Origin: Methanocorpusculum sp. MCE
GTDB taxonomy: Archaea > Halobacteriota > Methanomicrobia > Methanomicrobiales > Methanocorpusculaceae
Direction: 5' to 3'
DNA: 19,390 nt
NCBI GenBank assembly: GCA_003315675.1
Contig: NIZU01000066.1
Location: 1-19,390, forward strand
Part shown: piece after piece, positions 8,026 through 15,030 of the stretch
Layout of the letters: every line of letters begins with the position of its first letter
Position numbering within the stretch: position 1 is the stretch's first letter
Position numbers and translations under genes: made by a program
Notes under the pieces: model-generated
The model's database searches: none
What the model was told of the DNA's origin: nothing
What the model saw: the letters and a program-made list of their open reading frames with translations, nothing else

Positions 8026-8618
8026 TTCGCATTTTCTATAAAGAAACGGGCTATGTCGTCCAGCATCGCGCCTGGACGTTCGATGTTTCTTGTTTCGAGA
8101 TTGACGACCGTGCTCGGGATTCCCGGGAGCACGCCGCCGTCAAGCAGATAATCATGAGGTACGTTGACCTGATCGACGCTCACAGGCGAAACTTCGCCCG
8201 AGATATTTGCCGAGGTCGCGGTTATCGGACAGTCGAACATGGAGATCAGTTCAAGAGCCAGAGTGTGATCGGGATACCGTATTCCAATCGTACCCGTCCC
8301 TCCGGAAAGGTCGCCCGGCAGACAGTTTTTCACCGGGAGAACGATCGTGATTGGACCCGGCAGGAATTTGCTGATGAACCGTTCCGCAAACGGGCTGACG
8401 TCTGCAATGCCGTAGATCATCTCGATATCGGAAACGGCGACCGAGATCGGTTTTCCAAGAGGCCGCTGTTTTGCTTCGTAAACTTTGATGACCGCGGTGT
8501 CCGACAACGCGTCCGCACCAAGCCCGTAGACCGTTTCCGTCGGATATACAACAAGGCCGTCGCGGGACAAGACGCGGACGGCTTTATCTATTCTGGTATC
8601 TTCTGTTGGTATTATCAT
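8022..8618 (-). CDS. tsaC: Threonylcarbamoyl-AMP synthase, TsaC/YrdC/Sua5 family
   Basis: Makes threonylcarbamoyl-AMP from threonine, bicarbonate and ATP, the first step of the t6A37 modification of tRNAs that read ANN codons. The 198-residue protein is a single YrdC domain without the C-terminal Sua5 domain, hence TsaC-like. Seen: YPTETVYGLGA (25-35), the K-x-R signature KQR (50-52) and TSANISGE (135-142, the S-x-N signature). Its ATG shares one base with the TGA of the upstream ACT-domain gene (TGATG), and its own TGA overlaps the ATG of the copA frame, so the three genes are translationally coupled. The sequence gives no reason for coupling to a copper ATPase. Confidence 0.9.
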   Translation of the reverse strand: MIIPTEDTRIDKAVRVLSRDGLVVYPTETVYGLGADALSDTAVIKVYEAKQRPLGKPISVAVSDIEMIYGIADVSPFAERFISKFLPGPITIVLPVKNCLPGDLSGGTGTIGIRYPDHTLALELISMFDCPITATSANISGEVSPVSVDQVNVPHDYLLDGGVLPGIPSTVVNLETRNIERPGAMLDDIARFFIENAK

Positions 8619-9286
8619 CAGAACTCTTCCCCTTTCACTTTTGCAATATCGAATACGCCGATCGTGCTGACATGCATCACGGCCATGACCCCGGCCTGGA
8701 TCGGATCGGTGACGACGAGATCGGCGGCCGATGAGGCGCTTCCCGCCATTTTCAGACAGATCACCGGGATGCCGTCAGCCTGAATGGACTTGATGGCGGT
8801 GGTTATCTCGCCGCCCATCAATGAGCCGGCAAGAACAAGAATCGAGGCGCGGGGCAGGCGGCCGACGGCTTCCACGGCACGCGCCAGATTCTGTTCTCCG
8901 ACCAGCGGGATGGTATCAACGGAAATGCGTTCGCCTCTGATATTATGCCGGTCGGCTTCATTGACCGCTCCCATCGCGACCTGGGCCACCTGAGCTCCTC
9001 CGCCGATGATGATGACGCGCTTTCCAAAAATTTCCCCGAACGTGTCGTGCAAAACGACCTCGCGCACGCCGGTTACGCAACGGAGTTCCGAGAGGATTGC
9101 ATCGGTGTTGTCCCCTCCTTCTATCTCGATGTCCGCCCACGCATATCCCTTATCCGGTCCGCGGGTCAGAATCTCCTGCTGGATCGCGGTGATGTTCGCA
9201 TTGTGTTCAGCGCATACCGAACCGATATCTCTGAGGATACCTTTCTGGTTGTCGGCTATGAGACTGATTGCGTGATGGGACACCAT
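8618..9286 (-). CDS. ACT domain protein with DUF5612
   Basis: A 222-residue cytoplasmic protein. Residues 1-75 form an ACT-type regulatory domain (start SLIADNQKGILRDIG, typical for amino-acid-binding ACT modules). Residues 85-215 match what I know as DUF5612, with a glycine-rich IIIGGGAQV stretch (about 91-99) followed by alternating strands and helices (PRASILVLAGSLMGGE). The family occurs mainly in methanogens and has no established function; a sensor of an amino acid or related ligand is an inference from the ACT domain. The ATG at 9284-9286 is only 10 bases after the tRNA-Gly gene, and no Shine-Dalgarno sequence fits in between. It heads the coupled set with tsaC and copA. Confidence 0.8.
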   Translation of the reverse strand: MVSHHAISLIADNQKGILRDIGSVCAEHNANITAIQQEILTRGPDKGYAWADIEIEGGDNTDAILSELRCVTGVREVVLHDTFGEIFGKRVIIIGGGAQVAQVAMGAVNEADRHNIRGERISVDTIPLVGEQNLARAVEAVGRLPRASILVLAGSLMGGEITTAIKSIQADGIPVICLKMAGSASSAADLVVTDPIQAGVMAVMHVSTIGVFDIAKVKGEEF

Positions 9287-9296
9287 AAAAATCGAA

Positions 9297-9367
9297 TGCG
9301 ATAGCCGGGGATCGAACCCGGATTAGAGGCTTGGGAAGCCCCAGTCATGCCATTAGACCATTACCGC
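9297..9367 (-). tRNA. tRNA-Gly (anticodon CCC)
   Basis: Reading the minus strand: acceptor arm GCGGTAA with CTATCGC, anticodon stem GGGGC/GCCTC with loop TTCCCAA (anticodon CCC), variable loop TAAT, T arm CCGGG-TTCGATC-CCCGG, discriminator A. The 3' CCA is not encoded. The acceptor stem holds a G-U pair (4-69) and an A-C mismatch (7-66). It is the first gene of the ACT-DUF5612/tsaC/copA cluster. A T-run of five bases (9287-9291) lies between it and the next ATG. Confidence 0.93.
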
Positions 9368-9371
9368 ATCT

Positions 9372-9402
9372 CAGTAATATATTGCTTGCAGAGATATAGA
9401 GG
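9372..9402 (-). promoter_or_regulatory. Promoter of tRNA-Gly and the downstream cluster
   Basis: CTCTATATCT (about 9391-9400 on the minus strand) is centred some 27 bases upstream of the first tRNA base, the expected TATA position for a start close to the tRNA 5' end. Confidence 0.5.
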
Positions 9403-9409
9403 TTTCTTA

Positions 9410-10063
9410 TTATGAAGTGAGTTCAGTGGTTTCAAGCGCATGATGCGTGATGCCGCACAGGGAGTATCGGCCCCCTTCTGACTGGGCATAGCCTTTTGAC
9501 GCAAGAGAGCGCAAAGCTACCGTAACTTCGGGGATGCTCCGCCCGCTGGTATCGGAGAGTTCGATCGGCGTTAAGGGAGCATACACTAATGCGAGAAGAA
9601 GTTCGGCTTCGATGTTGTTCTGGAACACCGTTCTTCCGTTGACGATCACGTCCCCCATCATCTCGTCGATATCCTTTTCCACGGCCTCAAGGTTTTCGAT
9701 GAGCTTTTCCCGGGAGTCGAGAAGACGGCGGATCATCATGATCTTGTCGGAAAGCGGGAGGATCTCGCCGTTATCGGCAGAAACGGTCCCTACGGGCTGC
9801 TCGGCTTTTGTCACCTGGACCGAGAGGGTGAAGTCATTGACGAGATAGTAGTATTTGCGCCGCTTGTCATCCTGATAACTGGAGATGACCGCTTCCTTCT
9901 GCATGATCGCAAGGTGTTCGATAACAGCTTTCGGGTTGATGACCAGCCGGTCGGATATTTCGGTGACGAAGCATGGTTTCTGCCGGAGTAGATCGAGGAT
10001 TCGCCTTCGGTTCCGGTTTCCAAGGATGTCCAGTAAGTGAGATATATTATCCTGATCAAGCAT
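9410..10063 (-). CDS. ArsR-like winged-helix transcriptional regulator
   Basis: A 217-residue DNA-binding protein without membrane segments. Residues 8-75 form an ArsR-type winged helix (LLDILGNRNRRRILDLL, recognition region around VINPKAVIEHL, wing with KRRKYYYL). Residues 104-136 are helical and charged, probably a dimerising coiled coil. Residues 150-210 look like a second winged helix (LLLALVYAPLTPIELS...). There is no obvious metal-binding Cys cluster, so an arsenic or metal sensor role is not supported despite the copper gene downstream. It stands alone between the S2 terminator and the tRNA-Gly promoter. A perfect palindrome at its own promoter suggests autoregulation (inference). Confidence 0.8.
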   Translation of the reverse strand: MLDQDNISHLLDILGNRNRRRILDLLRQKPCFVTEISDRLVINPKAVIEHLAIMQKEAVISSYQDDKRRKYYYLVNDFTLSVQVTKAEQPVGTVSADNGEILPLSDKIMMIRRLLDSREKLIENLEAVEKDIDEMMGDVIVNGRTVFQNNIEAELLLALVYAPLTPIELSDTSGRSIPEVTVALRSLASKGYAQSEGGRYSLCGITHHALETTELTS

Positions 10064-10074
10064 TTTTATCGAGA

Positions 10075-10087
10075 TTACATTATGTAA
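10075..10087. promoter_or_regulatory. 13-bp palindrome, candidate operator of the ArsR-like gene
   Basis: TTACAT-T-ATGTAA, a perfect inverted repeat of two 6-base arms around one T, 12 bases upstream of the regulator's ATG. It lies between the TATA-like element (about 10098-10105) and the start codon, covering the predicted transcription start near 10076. A dimeric winged-helix repressor bound there would block polymerase recruitment. Confidence 0.5.
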
Positions 10088-10090
10088 GGG

Positions 10091-10106
10091 GATATTTCTT
10101 TAAATG
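10091..10106 (-). promoter_or_regulatory. TATA element of the ArsR-like gene
   Basis: Minus strand reads CATTTAAAGAAATATC. CATTTAAAG (centre about 10102) puts the start near 10076; the alternative AAATATC (10091-10097) would give an almost leaderless transcript for the ATG at 10063. Confidence 0.45.
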
Positions 10107-10157
10107 TCTTCTGATTGGATCAGGAATAATCTAAGGCCGCTGAATCGTCGTTTCACT

Positions 10158-10169
10158 AAAAAAGGGGGG
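10158..10169 (-). terminator. Terminator of the ribosomal protein/enolase cluster
   Basis: On the minus strand CCCCCC followed by TTTTTT, 48 bases after the S2 stop codon. A run of T is the typical archaeal termination signal. No strong hairpin precedes it. It closes the long cluster that starts at tRNA-Ser. Confidence 0.55.
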
Positions 10170-10216
10170 ATTTTCTATTGTTGTGCTGAGGAATTCCCTT
10201 TGGCGGGTTGTCAGCT

Positions 10217-10825
10217 TTAGAACTCGGACTCGAAGTCTTCGACCGTCATGGACGAGACGATGCCTTTCTGTCTGAGGAACTCTTTGGTTAACAGGAAGTA
10301 CACCATAGAGAGTGCTTTGCGTCCCTTGTTGTTGGTCGGGATGACGAGATCAACATTGTTTGTACGGTTGTTGATATCACAAAGGGCAATGACCGGCATG
10401 CCTGACTGGACTGCCTCGGTGATGACCTGGGCATCTCCTATTGGATCGGTGACGATGACGACTGAGGGTTCAACATACTTCGGGAGTTTCGGGTTGGTTA
10501 AGGTTCCGGGGATGAATCTGCCAACGTGGGAGAGTGCACCGATCGTGTCTGCGAACTTCTGTGCCGGGTACTGACCATACTGACGGGAGGTGACGACGAA
10601 GATCTTTGCAGGCTCGTAGCGTGCAAGGAACTTTGCTACCTGTTTGATCCGCTCATCGGTCTTTCTGATATCAATGATATAGAGACCGTCGGATCTGACA
10701 CGGTAGATGAAGTCTTTCATGTCGTTGTCTTTCTGCTGGGTTCCGATATGGACACCGGCGGCAAGATATTCTTCTACAGATACTAATGGTTCGTTTAATT
10801 CAATTCCAAGTTCATTGTCGGTCAT
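10217..10825 (-). CDS. rps2: 30S ribosomal protein S2 (uS2)
   Basis: Archaeal uS2, 202 residues, a structural protein of the small subunit head-body junction. Recognised from VSVEEYLAAGVHIGTQ near the N-terminus, YIIDIRKTDERI, the PAKIFVVTSRQYGQ segment, and the RFIPGTLTNP and VTDPIGDAQ motifs. ATG at 10825 is chosen because GAGGAG ten bases upstream fits it; an in-frame TTG at 10843 would overlap the enolase gene. The ATG is one base after the enolase TAA, so translation is probably coupled. Last gene of the cluster, followed by a T-run terminator. Confidence 0.97.
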   Translation of the reverse strand: MTDNELGIELNEPLVSVEEYLAAGVHIGTQQKDNDMKDFIYRVRSDGLYIIDIRKTDERIKQVAKFLARYEPAKIFVVTSRQYGQYPAQKFADTIGALSHVGRFIPGTLTNPKLPKYVEPSVVIVTDPIGDAQVITEAVQSGMPVIALCDINNRTNNVDLVIPTNNKGRKALSMVYFLLTKEFLRQKGIVSSMTVEDFESEF

Positions 10826-10826
10826 T

Positions 10827-12026
10827 TTAGAAATGCTCCTCAATTCTTATAAGTTCATTTAGTTTAGCAATGCGCTCTCCGCCGACAACACCGCTCTTCA
10901 TAAAGCAGCAGCCAAATGCCGTTGCGAGATGGGCGATGGTGTTGTCGGTCGTTTCACCGGATCGGTGGCTCATGACCGTTTCATACCCGTAATCATGGGC
11001 GAGACTGATCGTTTCGAATGTGTCTGTCAGGGTGCCGATCTGATTTGGTTTGATCAGGACACAGTTGCAGGCATAAATTTTTATACCTTCTTCCAGACGG
11101 GAGGCATTCGTAACGAACAGGTCATCACCGCAGATAAGAGTGTCGCGGCCGGAAACTTCCTCGGTGATACGTGCAAACCCTTCGAAATCCCCTTCCTGAA
11201 TCGGGTCTTCGACATAGATCAGGTTGTATTTTTCGGTCAGGTCGGCAATGTATGCAATCTGCTCCTCAGTAGTTCGCTTTGCATTCTTATAGACGTATCT
11301 ACCGCTTGCGGCATCCCACATCTCCGATGCGGCAACGTCAAGTCCCATGCGGACTTCGATGCCGGTTTCGTCAAAGACTTTGGTGGTAGCTTCGTTCACG
11401 ATTTCAAAGGCTTCAAGGTCGGCGATGTGCGGAGCCCATGCTCCTTCGTCGCCTTTACCGCAGCCCTTGCCGCGCGCGATAAGGATCTCTTTGATGTGTT
11501 TGTGGACGAGTGCATTGGTAAAGACTGCCTCGGCTGCATTAGATGCGCCGGTTGGTACAATAAGGAACTCCTGAATGTCGGTCGCGTCAACGGCATGAGC
11601 GCCGCCGCCGATCACGTTGCCCAGCGGCAACGGGGTCTGGGAGATAAACGCGCCGCCGAGATACTGGTAGAGTTCCATGTTGAGCGTGCTTGCCGCTGCT
11701 TTGGCGTTGGCAAGGGACAGAGCCACGGCGATGTTGGCGCCGATTCCGGAAAGGTCAGCCGTTCCGTCAACTTCGTGCAGGGTTTCATCGAATCCGCGCT
11801 GATCGTCCGAGTCCAGTTCGATCAGTTTCGGGATAAGATTGATATATGCGTCGGCGACGGCTTCGTCGCACGGACGGACTTTTGCCTCGTAGATACCTGT
11901 AGAGGCTCCGCTCGGAGCGCAGGCACGCCCGAATCCGCCGGAGATCGTGGAGATCTCGGCTTCGACGGTCGGATTTCCGCGTGAGTCCAGAATTGTCCGA
12001 AGAAGAATGTCGGAAATTTCAGTCAT
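10827..12026 (-). CDS. eno: Enolase (phosphopyruvate hydratase)
   Basis: Interconverts 2-phosphoglycerate and phosphoenolpyruvate in glycolysis/gluconeogenesis, with Mg(2+), in the cytoplasm. The 399-residue protein shows ILDSRGNPTVE near the N-terminus, GASTGIYEA, the substrate loop GGGAHAVDATDIQEF, the metal ligands in IYVEDPIQEGD and ICGDDLFVTN, the catalytic Lys in LIKPNQIGT, and SHRSGETTD. The usual INGG is IGGG here, a variant I also associate with some other archaeal enolases. GAGGTG eight bases before the ATG, inside the end of rpoK, is the ribosome binding site. It is embedded between RNA polymerase and ribosomal protein genes, an arrangement common in euryarchaea. In a methanogen it mainly serves biosynthesis. 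Confidence 0.97.
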   Translation of the reverse strand: MTEISDILLRTILDSRGNPTVEAEISTISGGFGRACAPSGASTGIYEAKVRPCDEAVADAYINLIPKLIELDSDDQRGFDETLHEVDGTADLSGIGANIAVALSLANAKAAASTLNMELYQYLGGAFISQTPLPLGNVIGGGAHAVDATDIQEFLIVPTGASNAAEAVFTNALVHKHIKEILIARGKGCGKGDEGAWAPHIADLEAFEIVNEATTKVFDETGIEVRMGLDVAASEMWDAASGRYVYKNAKRTTEEQIAYIADLTEKYNLIYVEDPIQEGDFEGFARITEEVSGRDTLICGDDLFVTNASRLEEGIKIYACNCVLIKPNQIGTLTDTFETISLAHDYGYETVMSHRSGETTDNTIAHLATAFGCCFMKSGVVGGERIAKLNELIRIEEHF

Positions 12027-12028
12027 AC

Positions 12029-12217
12029 TTACAGCACCTCTGAGCGGATACCGAACTGGCGTTTCACCGTTATCGGGACCCGATCAGCGTCGAACTCCTC
12101 TAACGCGATGTCAAGAGGATCAATCTTTACGGTTTTCACGAGAACCGGAGCTCCCATAGAAATCTGTAAAGCACGTGCCCCGACGATACGGGCACGTTCA
12201 TAACGTGTATATGTCAT
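12029..12217 (-). CDS. rpoK: DNA-directed RNA polymerase subunit K
   Basis: A 62-residue homolog of eukaryotic Rpb6 and bacterial omega, which clamps the largest subunit during polymerase assembly. Recognised from the family signature YERARIVGARALQISMGAP (residues 5-23) and the acidic/hydrophobic PLDIALEEFD stretch. Length is typical of the archaeal protein. It lies 37 bases after tRNA-Pro and 2 bases before enolase. Only a weak GGATG-like ribosome binding site precedes the ATG. Confidence 0.95.
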   Translation of the reverse strand: MTYTRYERARIVGARALQISMGAPVLVKTVKIDPLDIALEEFDADRVPITVKRQFGIRSEVL

Positions 12218-12254
12218 AGAAAATCACATCCACAAATAAGAGAGAATGGAAAAA

Positions 12255-12329
12255 TGGGGTCGCTGAGATTCGAACTCAGGTCACTACGTCCCGAACGTAA
12301 TAGGATGGTCCAGGCTACCCTACGACCCC
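12255..12329 (-). tRNA. tRNA-Pro (anticodon CGG)
   Basis: On the minus strand: fully paired acceptor GGGGTCG/CGACCCC, anticodon stem TTACG/CGTAG with loop TTCGGGA (anticodon CGG), T arm CTGAG-TTCGAAT-CTCAG, discriminator A, no encoded CCA, no intron. It sits 16 bases after the rpoN stop codon and 37 before rpoK, in the same orientation, so it is probably cut out of the operon transcript. Confidence 0.95.
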
Positions 12330-12345
12330 GCAATTCATTCATGTC

Positions 12346-12534
12346 TCACGTGTACGGATACAACTCATCAACAGTCTCTTTGTGAGAGAGAAGCATTCTT
12401 CTGCAGCAGTAACGGTCTAACCCGAGTGAATCAAGAATCTCTTTCGGATCCTCGCCTGCAGCTTTTCTCTGTTGATATTCTTCCCATACAGTAGAAATTA
12501 CTTTTCCACAGGTGAAACATCGAACTGGTATCAT
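12346..12534 (-). CDS. rpoN: DNA-directed RNA polymerase subunit N
   Basis: A 62-residue Rpb10 homolog, a zinc-binding assembly subunit that joins the D/L platform to the catalytic core. Recognised from the N-terminal MIPVRCFTCGK with CxxC (C6, C9) and the adjacent pair C43-C44 in RYCCRRMLLSH, the invariant zinc ligands. Length is typical. There is no ribosome binding site in front of the ATG at 12534, but a TATA-like ATTTAATATG about 22 bases upstream suggests an additional leaderless start inside the cluster. Confidence 0.97.
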   Translation of the reverse strand: MIPVRCFTCGKVISTVWEEYQQRKAAGEDPKEILDSLGLDRYCCRRMLLSHKETVDELYPYT

Positions 12535-12550
12535 AAGTTATCTTTACGTC

Positions 12551-12560
12551 CATATTAAAT
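12551..12560 (-). promoter_or_regulatory. Candidate internal promoter of rpoN
   Basis: Minus strand reads ATTTAATATG, centred about 22 bases upstream of the rpoN ATG, within the 73-base gap after S9, the longest gap between coding genes in the cluster apart from that holding tRNA-Pro. It fits a TATA box for a transcript beginning at or near the ATG. Confidence 0.4.
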
Positions 12561-12607
12561 TGTTGATATGTGGGGTTGCCCCCGCCATATATTCTGTATG
12601 CTGTGCC

Positions 12608-13006
12608 TTAACGATAAGACTTCTGGAACCGTGCACGGGCACCGCGTCCATGGGGCTTCTTCGCTTCCTTCTGACGGGAATCGTTGACAAGGAGCGTTCT
12701 GTCGTAAGAGAGGTACACTTCCTTGATCTTCGGGTCATTGGTCCAGGAAAGGATGCCGCGGCCAAGTGCCGTGCGGATTGCCTCTGCCTGTCCCATGACG
12801 CCTCCGCCGGAGACATCAATATCAACATCGACGTTGTCGATGGATCCTGGTGCAAGTGCAAGTGCCTCAGAGATCTTCATACGGATGATCTCGTTACCGT
12901 ATACTTCAAGGGGGACGGAGTTGATTCTAACTCTGCCTTTTCCCTCGCGAAGGGTGGCGCGGGCAATTGCGGTCTTTCTTTTTCCACTGGTGTTAATAAT
13001 TTTCAT
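12608..13006 (-). CDS. rps9: 30S ribosomal protein S9 (uS9)
   Basis: Archaeal uS9, 132 residues, whose basic C-terminal tail reaches the P-site tRNA. Seen: SGKRKTAIARATLREGKGRVRIN at the N-terminus (typical family start), the glycine-rich VSGGGVMGQAEAIRTALGR (about 64-82) and the end RGARARFQKSYR with the conserved terminal SYR. AGGTGATC four bases before the ATG is a full-strength ribosome binding site. Fourteen bases separate it from L13. Confidence 0.98.
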   Translation of the reverse strand: MKIINTSGKRKTAIARATLREGKGRVRINSVPLEVYGNEIIRMKISEALALAPGSIDNVDVDIDVSGGGVMGQAEAIRTALGRGILSWTNDPKIKEVYLSYDRTLLVNDSRQKEAKKPHGRGARARFQKSYR

Positions 13007-13020
13007 CTTAGATCACCTGT

Positions 13021-13443
13021 TTAGAATTTTGCTCCAAGGTTTTTGCTGATCTCACCAACAGAGATGTATCTGGCTCCGCTCAGCCGTTTCCGGTGTGCGT
13101 CTTCCAGAACTTCTGCCTCGACGTCCTTGAATTCGTAAGGAACGCCGACGTATGCCTTGACACGGCGGAAAGCTGCTGCTCCCGGCCGGGTCTTGTAGGG
13201 TATCATTCCGCGGATGGTGCGTTTTACAAGGTGATCCGGGCGTCTTGGGAAGAATGGACCTCCCTCAACGGATCCGCGAACACGTGTTACCTGGTACTCG
13301 TTTAAGATCATTGCACGTGCCCCGGATACGATGACCTTCTCGGCATTGATGATTGCAATCTCCTCACCGGCGAGGATGCGGGTTGCAACAATACTGGAAA
13401 GTCTTCCAAGAAGGAGATTTTCTCCATCAATAACTGTTACCAT
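13021..13443 (-). CDS. rpl13: 50S ribosomal protein L13 (uL13)
   Basis: Archaeal uL13, about 140 residues, an early-assembling large-subunit protein. Recognised from VTVIDGENLLLGRLSSIVA at the N-terminus, VNAEKV-like IINAEKVIVSG, and RTIRGMIPYKTRPG. Two ATGs are possible. The one at 13443 is preferred because GGTGA lies seven bases upstream and the product then begins MVTVIDGE, as in related proteins; ATG at 13449 would add Met-Ser and sit almost on the binding site. The gap to L18e is 7 bases. Confidence 0.97.
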   Translation of the reverse strand: MVTVIDGENLLLGRLSSIVATRILAGEEIAIINAEKVIVSGARAMILNEYQVTRVRGSVEGGPFFPRRPDHLVKRTIRGMIPYKTRPGAAAFRRVKAYVGVPYEFKDVEAEVLEDAHRKRLSGARYISVGEISKNLGAKF

Positions 13444-13450
13444 ACTCATC

Positions 13451-13804
13451 TCACCTCAGGATCCTTACGCGGCTTCCTTTCGGATTTGCAGCAACAAGCT
13501 CTTCGATTGTCATGCAGGTGCCTTTTGCTTCAGTTATTTTCTCGCGGGCTGCATCGGAGAAGTTGAGAGCTGCAACTGATACGGAAGTACCAATAACCCC
13601 TGCTGCGAGCACTTTGCCCGGAACCAGGATGATCTCATTCTCGTTTGCATAGCGGTTGATTTTACCGACGTTCACTTCTGCCTGATTCTTGCTGGACGTG
13701 TTCAGACGGCCGGCGATTTCACGCCAGATGTTTGCCTCGTTCTCCCGGGATGAGCGTTTAAGCATCATAATTAAGGATTCGAGACGTGGGTTAGTTTTAT
13801 TCAT
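13451..13804 (-). CDS. rpl18e: 50S ribosomal protein L18e (eL18)
   Basis: Archaeal/eukaryotic-type large-subunit protein, 117 residues, absent from bacteria. Seen: NPRLESLIMMLKRSSRENEANIW near the N-terminus, NVGKINRYANENEIILVPGKVLA in the middle and the basic end KGSRVRIL. GGAGGG seven bases before the ATG, lying inside the end of rpoD, is the ribosome binding site. The ATG directly follows the rpoD stop codon, so the two are co-translated. Confidence 0.97.
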   Translation of the reverse strand: MNKTNPRLESLIMMLKRSSRENEANIWREIAGRLNTSSKNQAEVNVGKINRYANENEIILVPGKVLAAGVIGTSVSVAALNFSDAAREKITEAKGTCMTIEELVAANPKGSRVRILR

Positions 13805-14632
13805 TTACAGTCCCTCCTGTAATGCTTCAATAAGATCTGAGGATCTTGACTTGATATGCAGCAGTGCTCTTTCAATGATCTCTTTCACCGGCAGTGATCC
13901 GTCGCTTTCAACAACGAAGATGAACTTCGTGCTGTCTGAACTAATTTTAATAGCCGGGTCCTGACCGATGCCGCTGTCCATACATGCTGTCTCGCAGAGA
14001 CGGCATAACGAACAGTCTTTTTCCTTGCTTTCGCCGTTTACAACACGGATGCTGACGGTATCTTTCGTGAGTTCCAGAACGTCGCGGGGACATTCAGCAA
14101 CACATTTTCCGCAGCCGTCACAAGTATCTTTGATGGTTATGACCGGATATTCGGAGTAACCGCAGGCAAGAGTCGGCTGCCATTTGGCATTCTCTTTTCC
14201 GTAGTTTACTTCTGCCACCGCTTCTAAGACGACCTTCTGATTTTCCCAAAGTTTGACGATCGGGATGTTGTTGTGGACCGGGACGATGTTCTCGTCCATG
14301 GAGATTAGATCACCGGAGGTGACCATCTTCGGGCCTTCAACACTCAGGGTAAACATTACCGTGCAGTGTGGACATCCCGCGCCGCCGCAGGTACATTCGC
14401 TTCTTGGAACATACTGCGAGAGGTCGGTCTTAATCGGGATGAGACCAAGTCTGTGTGCCAGCATCTCGTCAAAGAGGACACTGGTATTGTCATAGATGCG
14501 GATATCTTCGATGGCGAGGGTTGGCACCTCACCGATCATCGAGCGACGAAGTGCGTTGGCGAATGCAGGAGTCGCTCCGTGAATAGTAAAACGTGCGACA
14601 GAGTCATCGAGCCTGCTGAATACCAGATCCAT
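13805..14632 (-). CDS. rpoD: DNA-directed RNA polymerase subunit D with ferredoxin-like domain
   Basis: Rpb3/alpha homolog, 275 residues, which pairs with subunit L to start polymerase assembly. The N-terminal platform shows ATPAFANALRRSMIGEVPTLAIE (20-42). Inserted is a 2x[4Fe-4S] ferredoxin-like domain with both motifs complete: C171, C174, C177, C181 and C207, C210, C213, C217. A further group C80-x-C82-x4-C87-x2-C90 could bind zinc. Both clusters are retained only in some archaea, methanogens among them, where they are thought to affect polymerase stability and assembly. ATG directly follows the S11 stop codon. It is not the bacterial sigma factor of the same name. Confidence 0.97.
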   Translation of the reverse strand: MDLVFSRLDDSVARFTIHGATPAFANALRRSMIGEVPTLAIEDIRIYDNTSVLFDEMLAHRLGLIPIKTDLSQYVPRSECTCGGAGCPHCTVMFTLSVEGPKMVTSGDLISMDENIVPVHNNIPIVKLWENQKVVLEAVAEVNYGKENAKWQPTLACGYSEYPVITIKDTCDGCGKCVAECPRDVLELTKDTVSIRVVNGESKEKDCSLCRLCETACMDSGIGQDPAIKISSDSTKFIFVVESDGSLPVKEIIERALLHIKSRSSDLIEALQEGL

Positions 14633-15028
14633 TCAGACTCTCCTGCCTCTTCTGCCACCTTTGGCACGAATGCTGTCGTGTGGTACCGGAGTTACGTCTT
14701 CGATTCTGCCGATGCGCATACCTGCACGTGAAAGTGCACGAATTGCTGCCTGTGCGCCGGGTCCGGGTGACCGCTGTCTTCCGTTTCCGGGAGCACGAAC
14801 ACGAATGTGGAGTCCGGTGATGCCTTTGTCCTTTGAGGCCTGGGCGATGTTGATTGCCATCTGCATTGCTGCGTAGGGCGACGACTCATTGCGGGCCTGC
14901 TTAACGACCATTCCCCCGCTGGATTTGCAGATGGTTTCTGCACCCGAAAGATCGGTTACGGTGATGATGGTGTTGTTGAATGAGGCAAAGATGTGGGCAA
15001 TACCCCATTTTTCAGTTGCTTCTGCCAT
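14633..15028 (-). CDS. rps11: 30S ribosomal protein S11 (uS11)
   Basis: Archaeal uS11, 131 residues, part of the platform of the small subunit near the E site. Recognised from [22 protein letters not shown] (8-29), [34 protein letters not shown] and the basic end [11 protein letters not shown], all family hallmarks. GAGGG eight bases upstream of the ATG overlaps the end of S4. Gaps are 2 bases on the S4 side and none on the rpoD side. Confidence 0.98.
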
Positions 15029-15030
15029 GA

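Noticed and set aside
10929..11984. Plus-strand open frame of 351 codons opposite enolase
   Set aside because: Antisense to a highly conserved enolase gene; no coding signal of its own.
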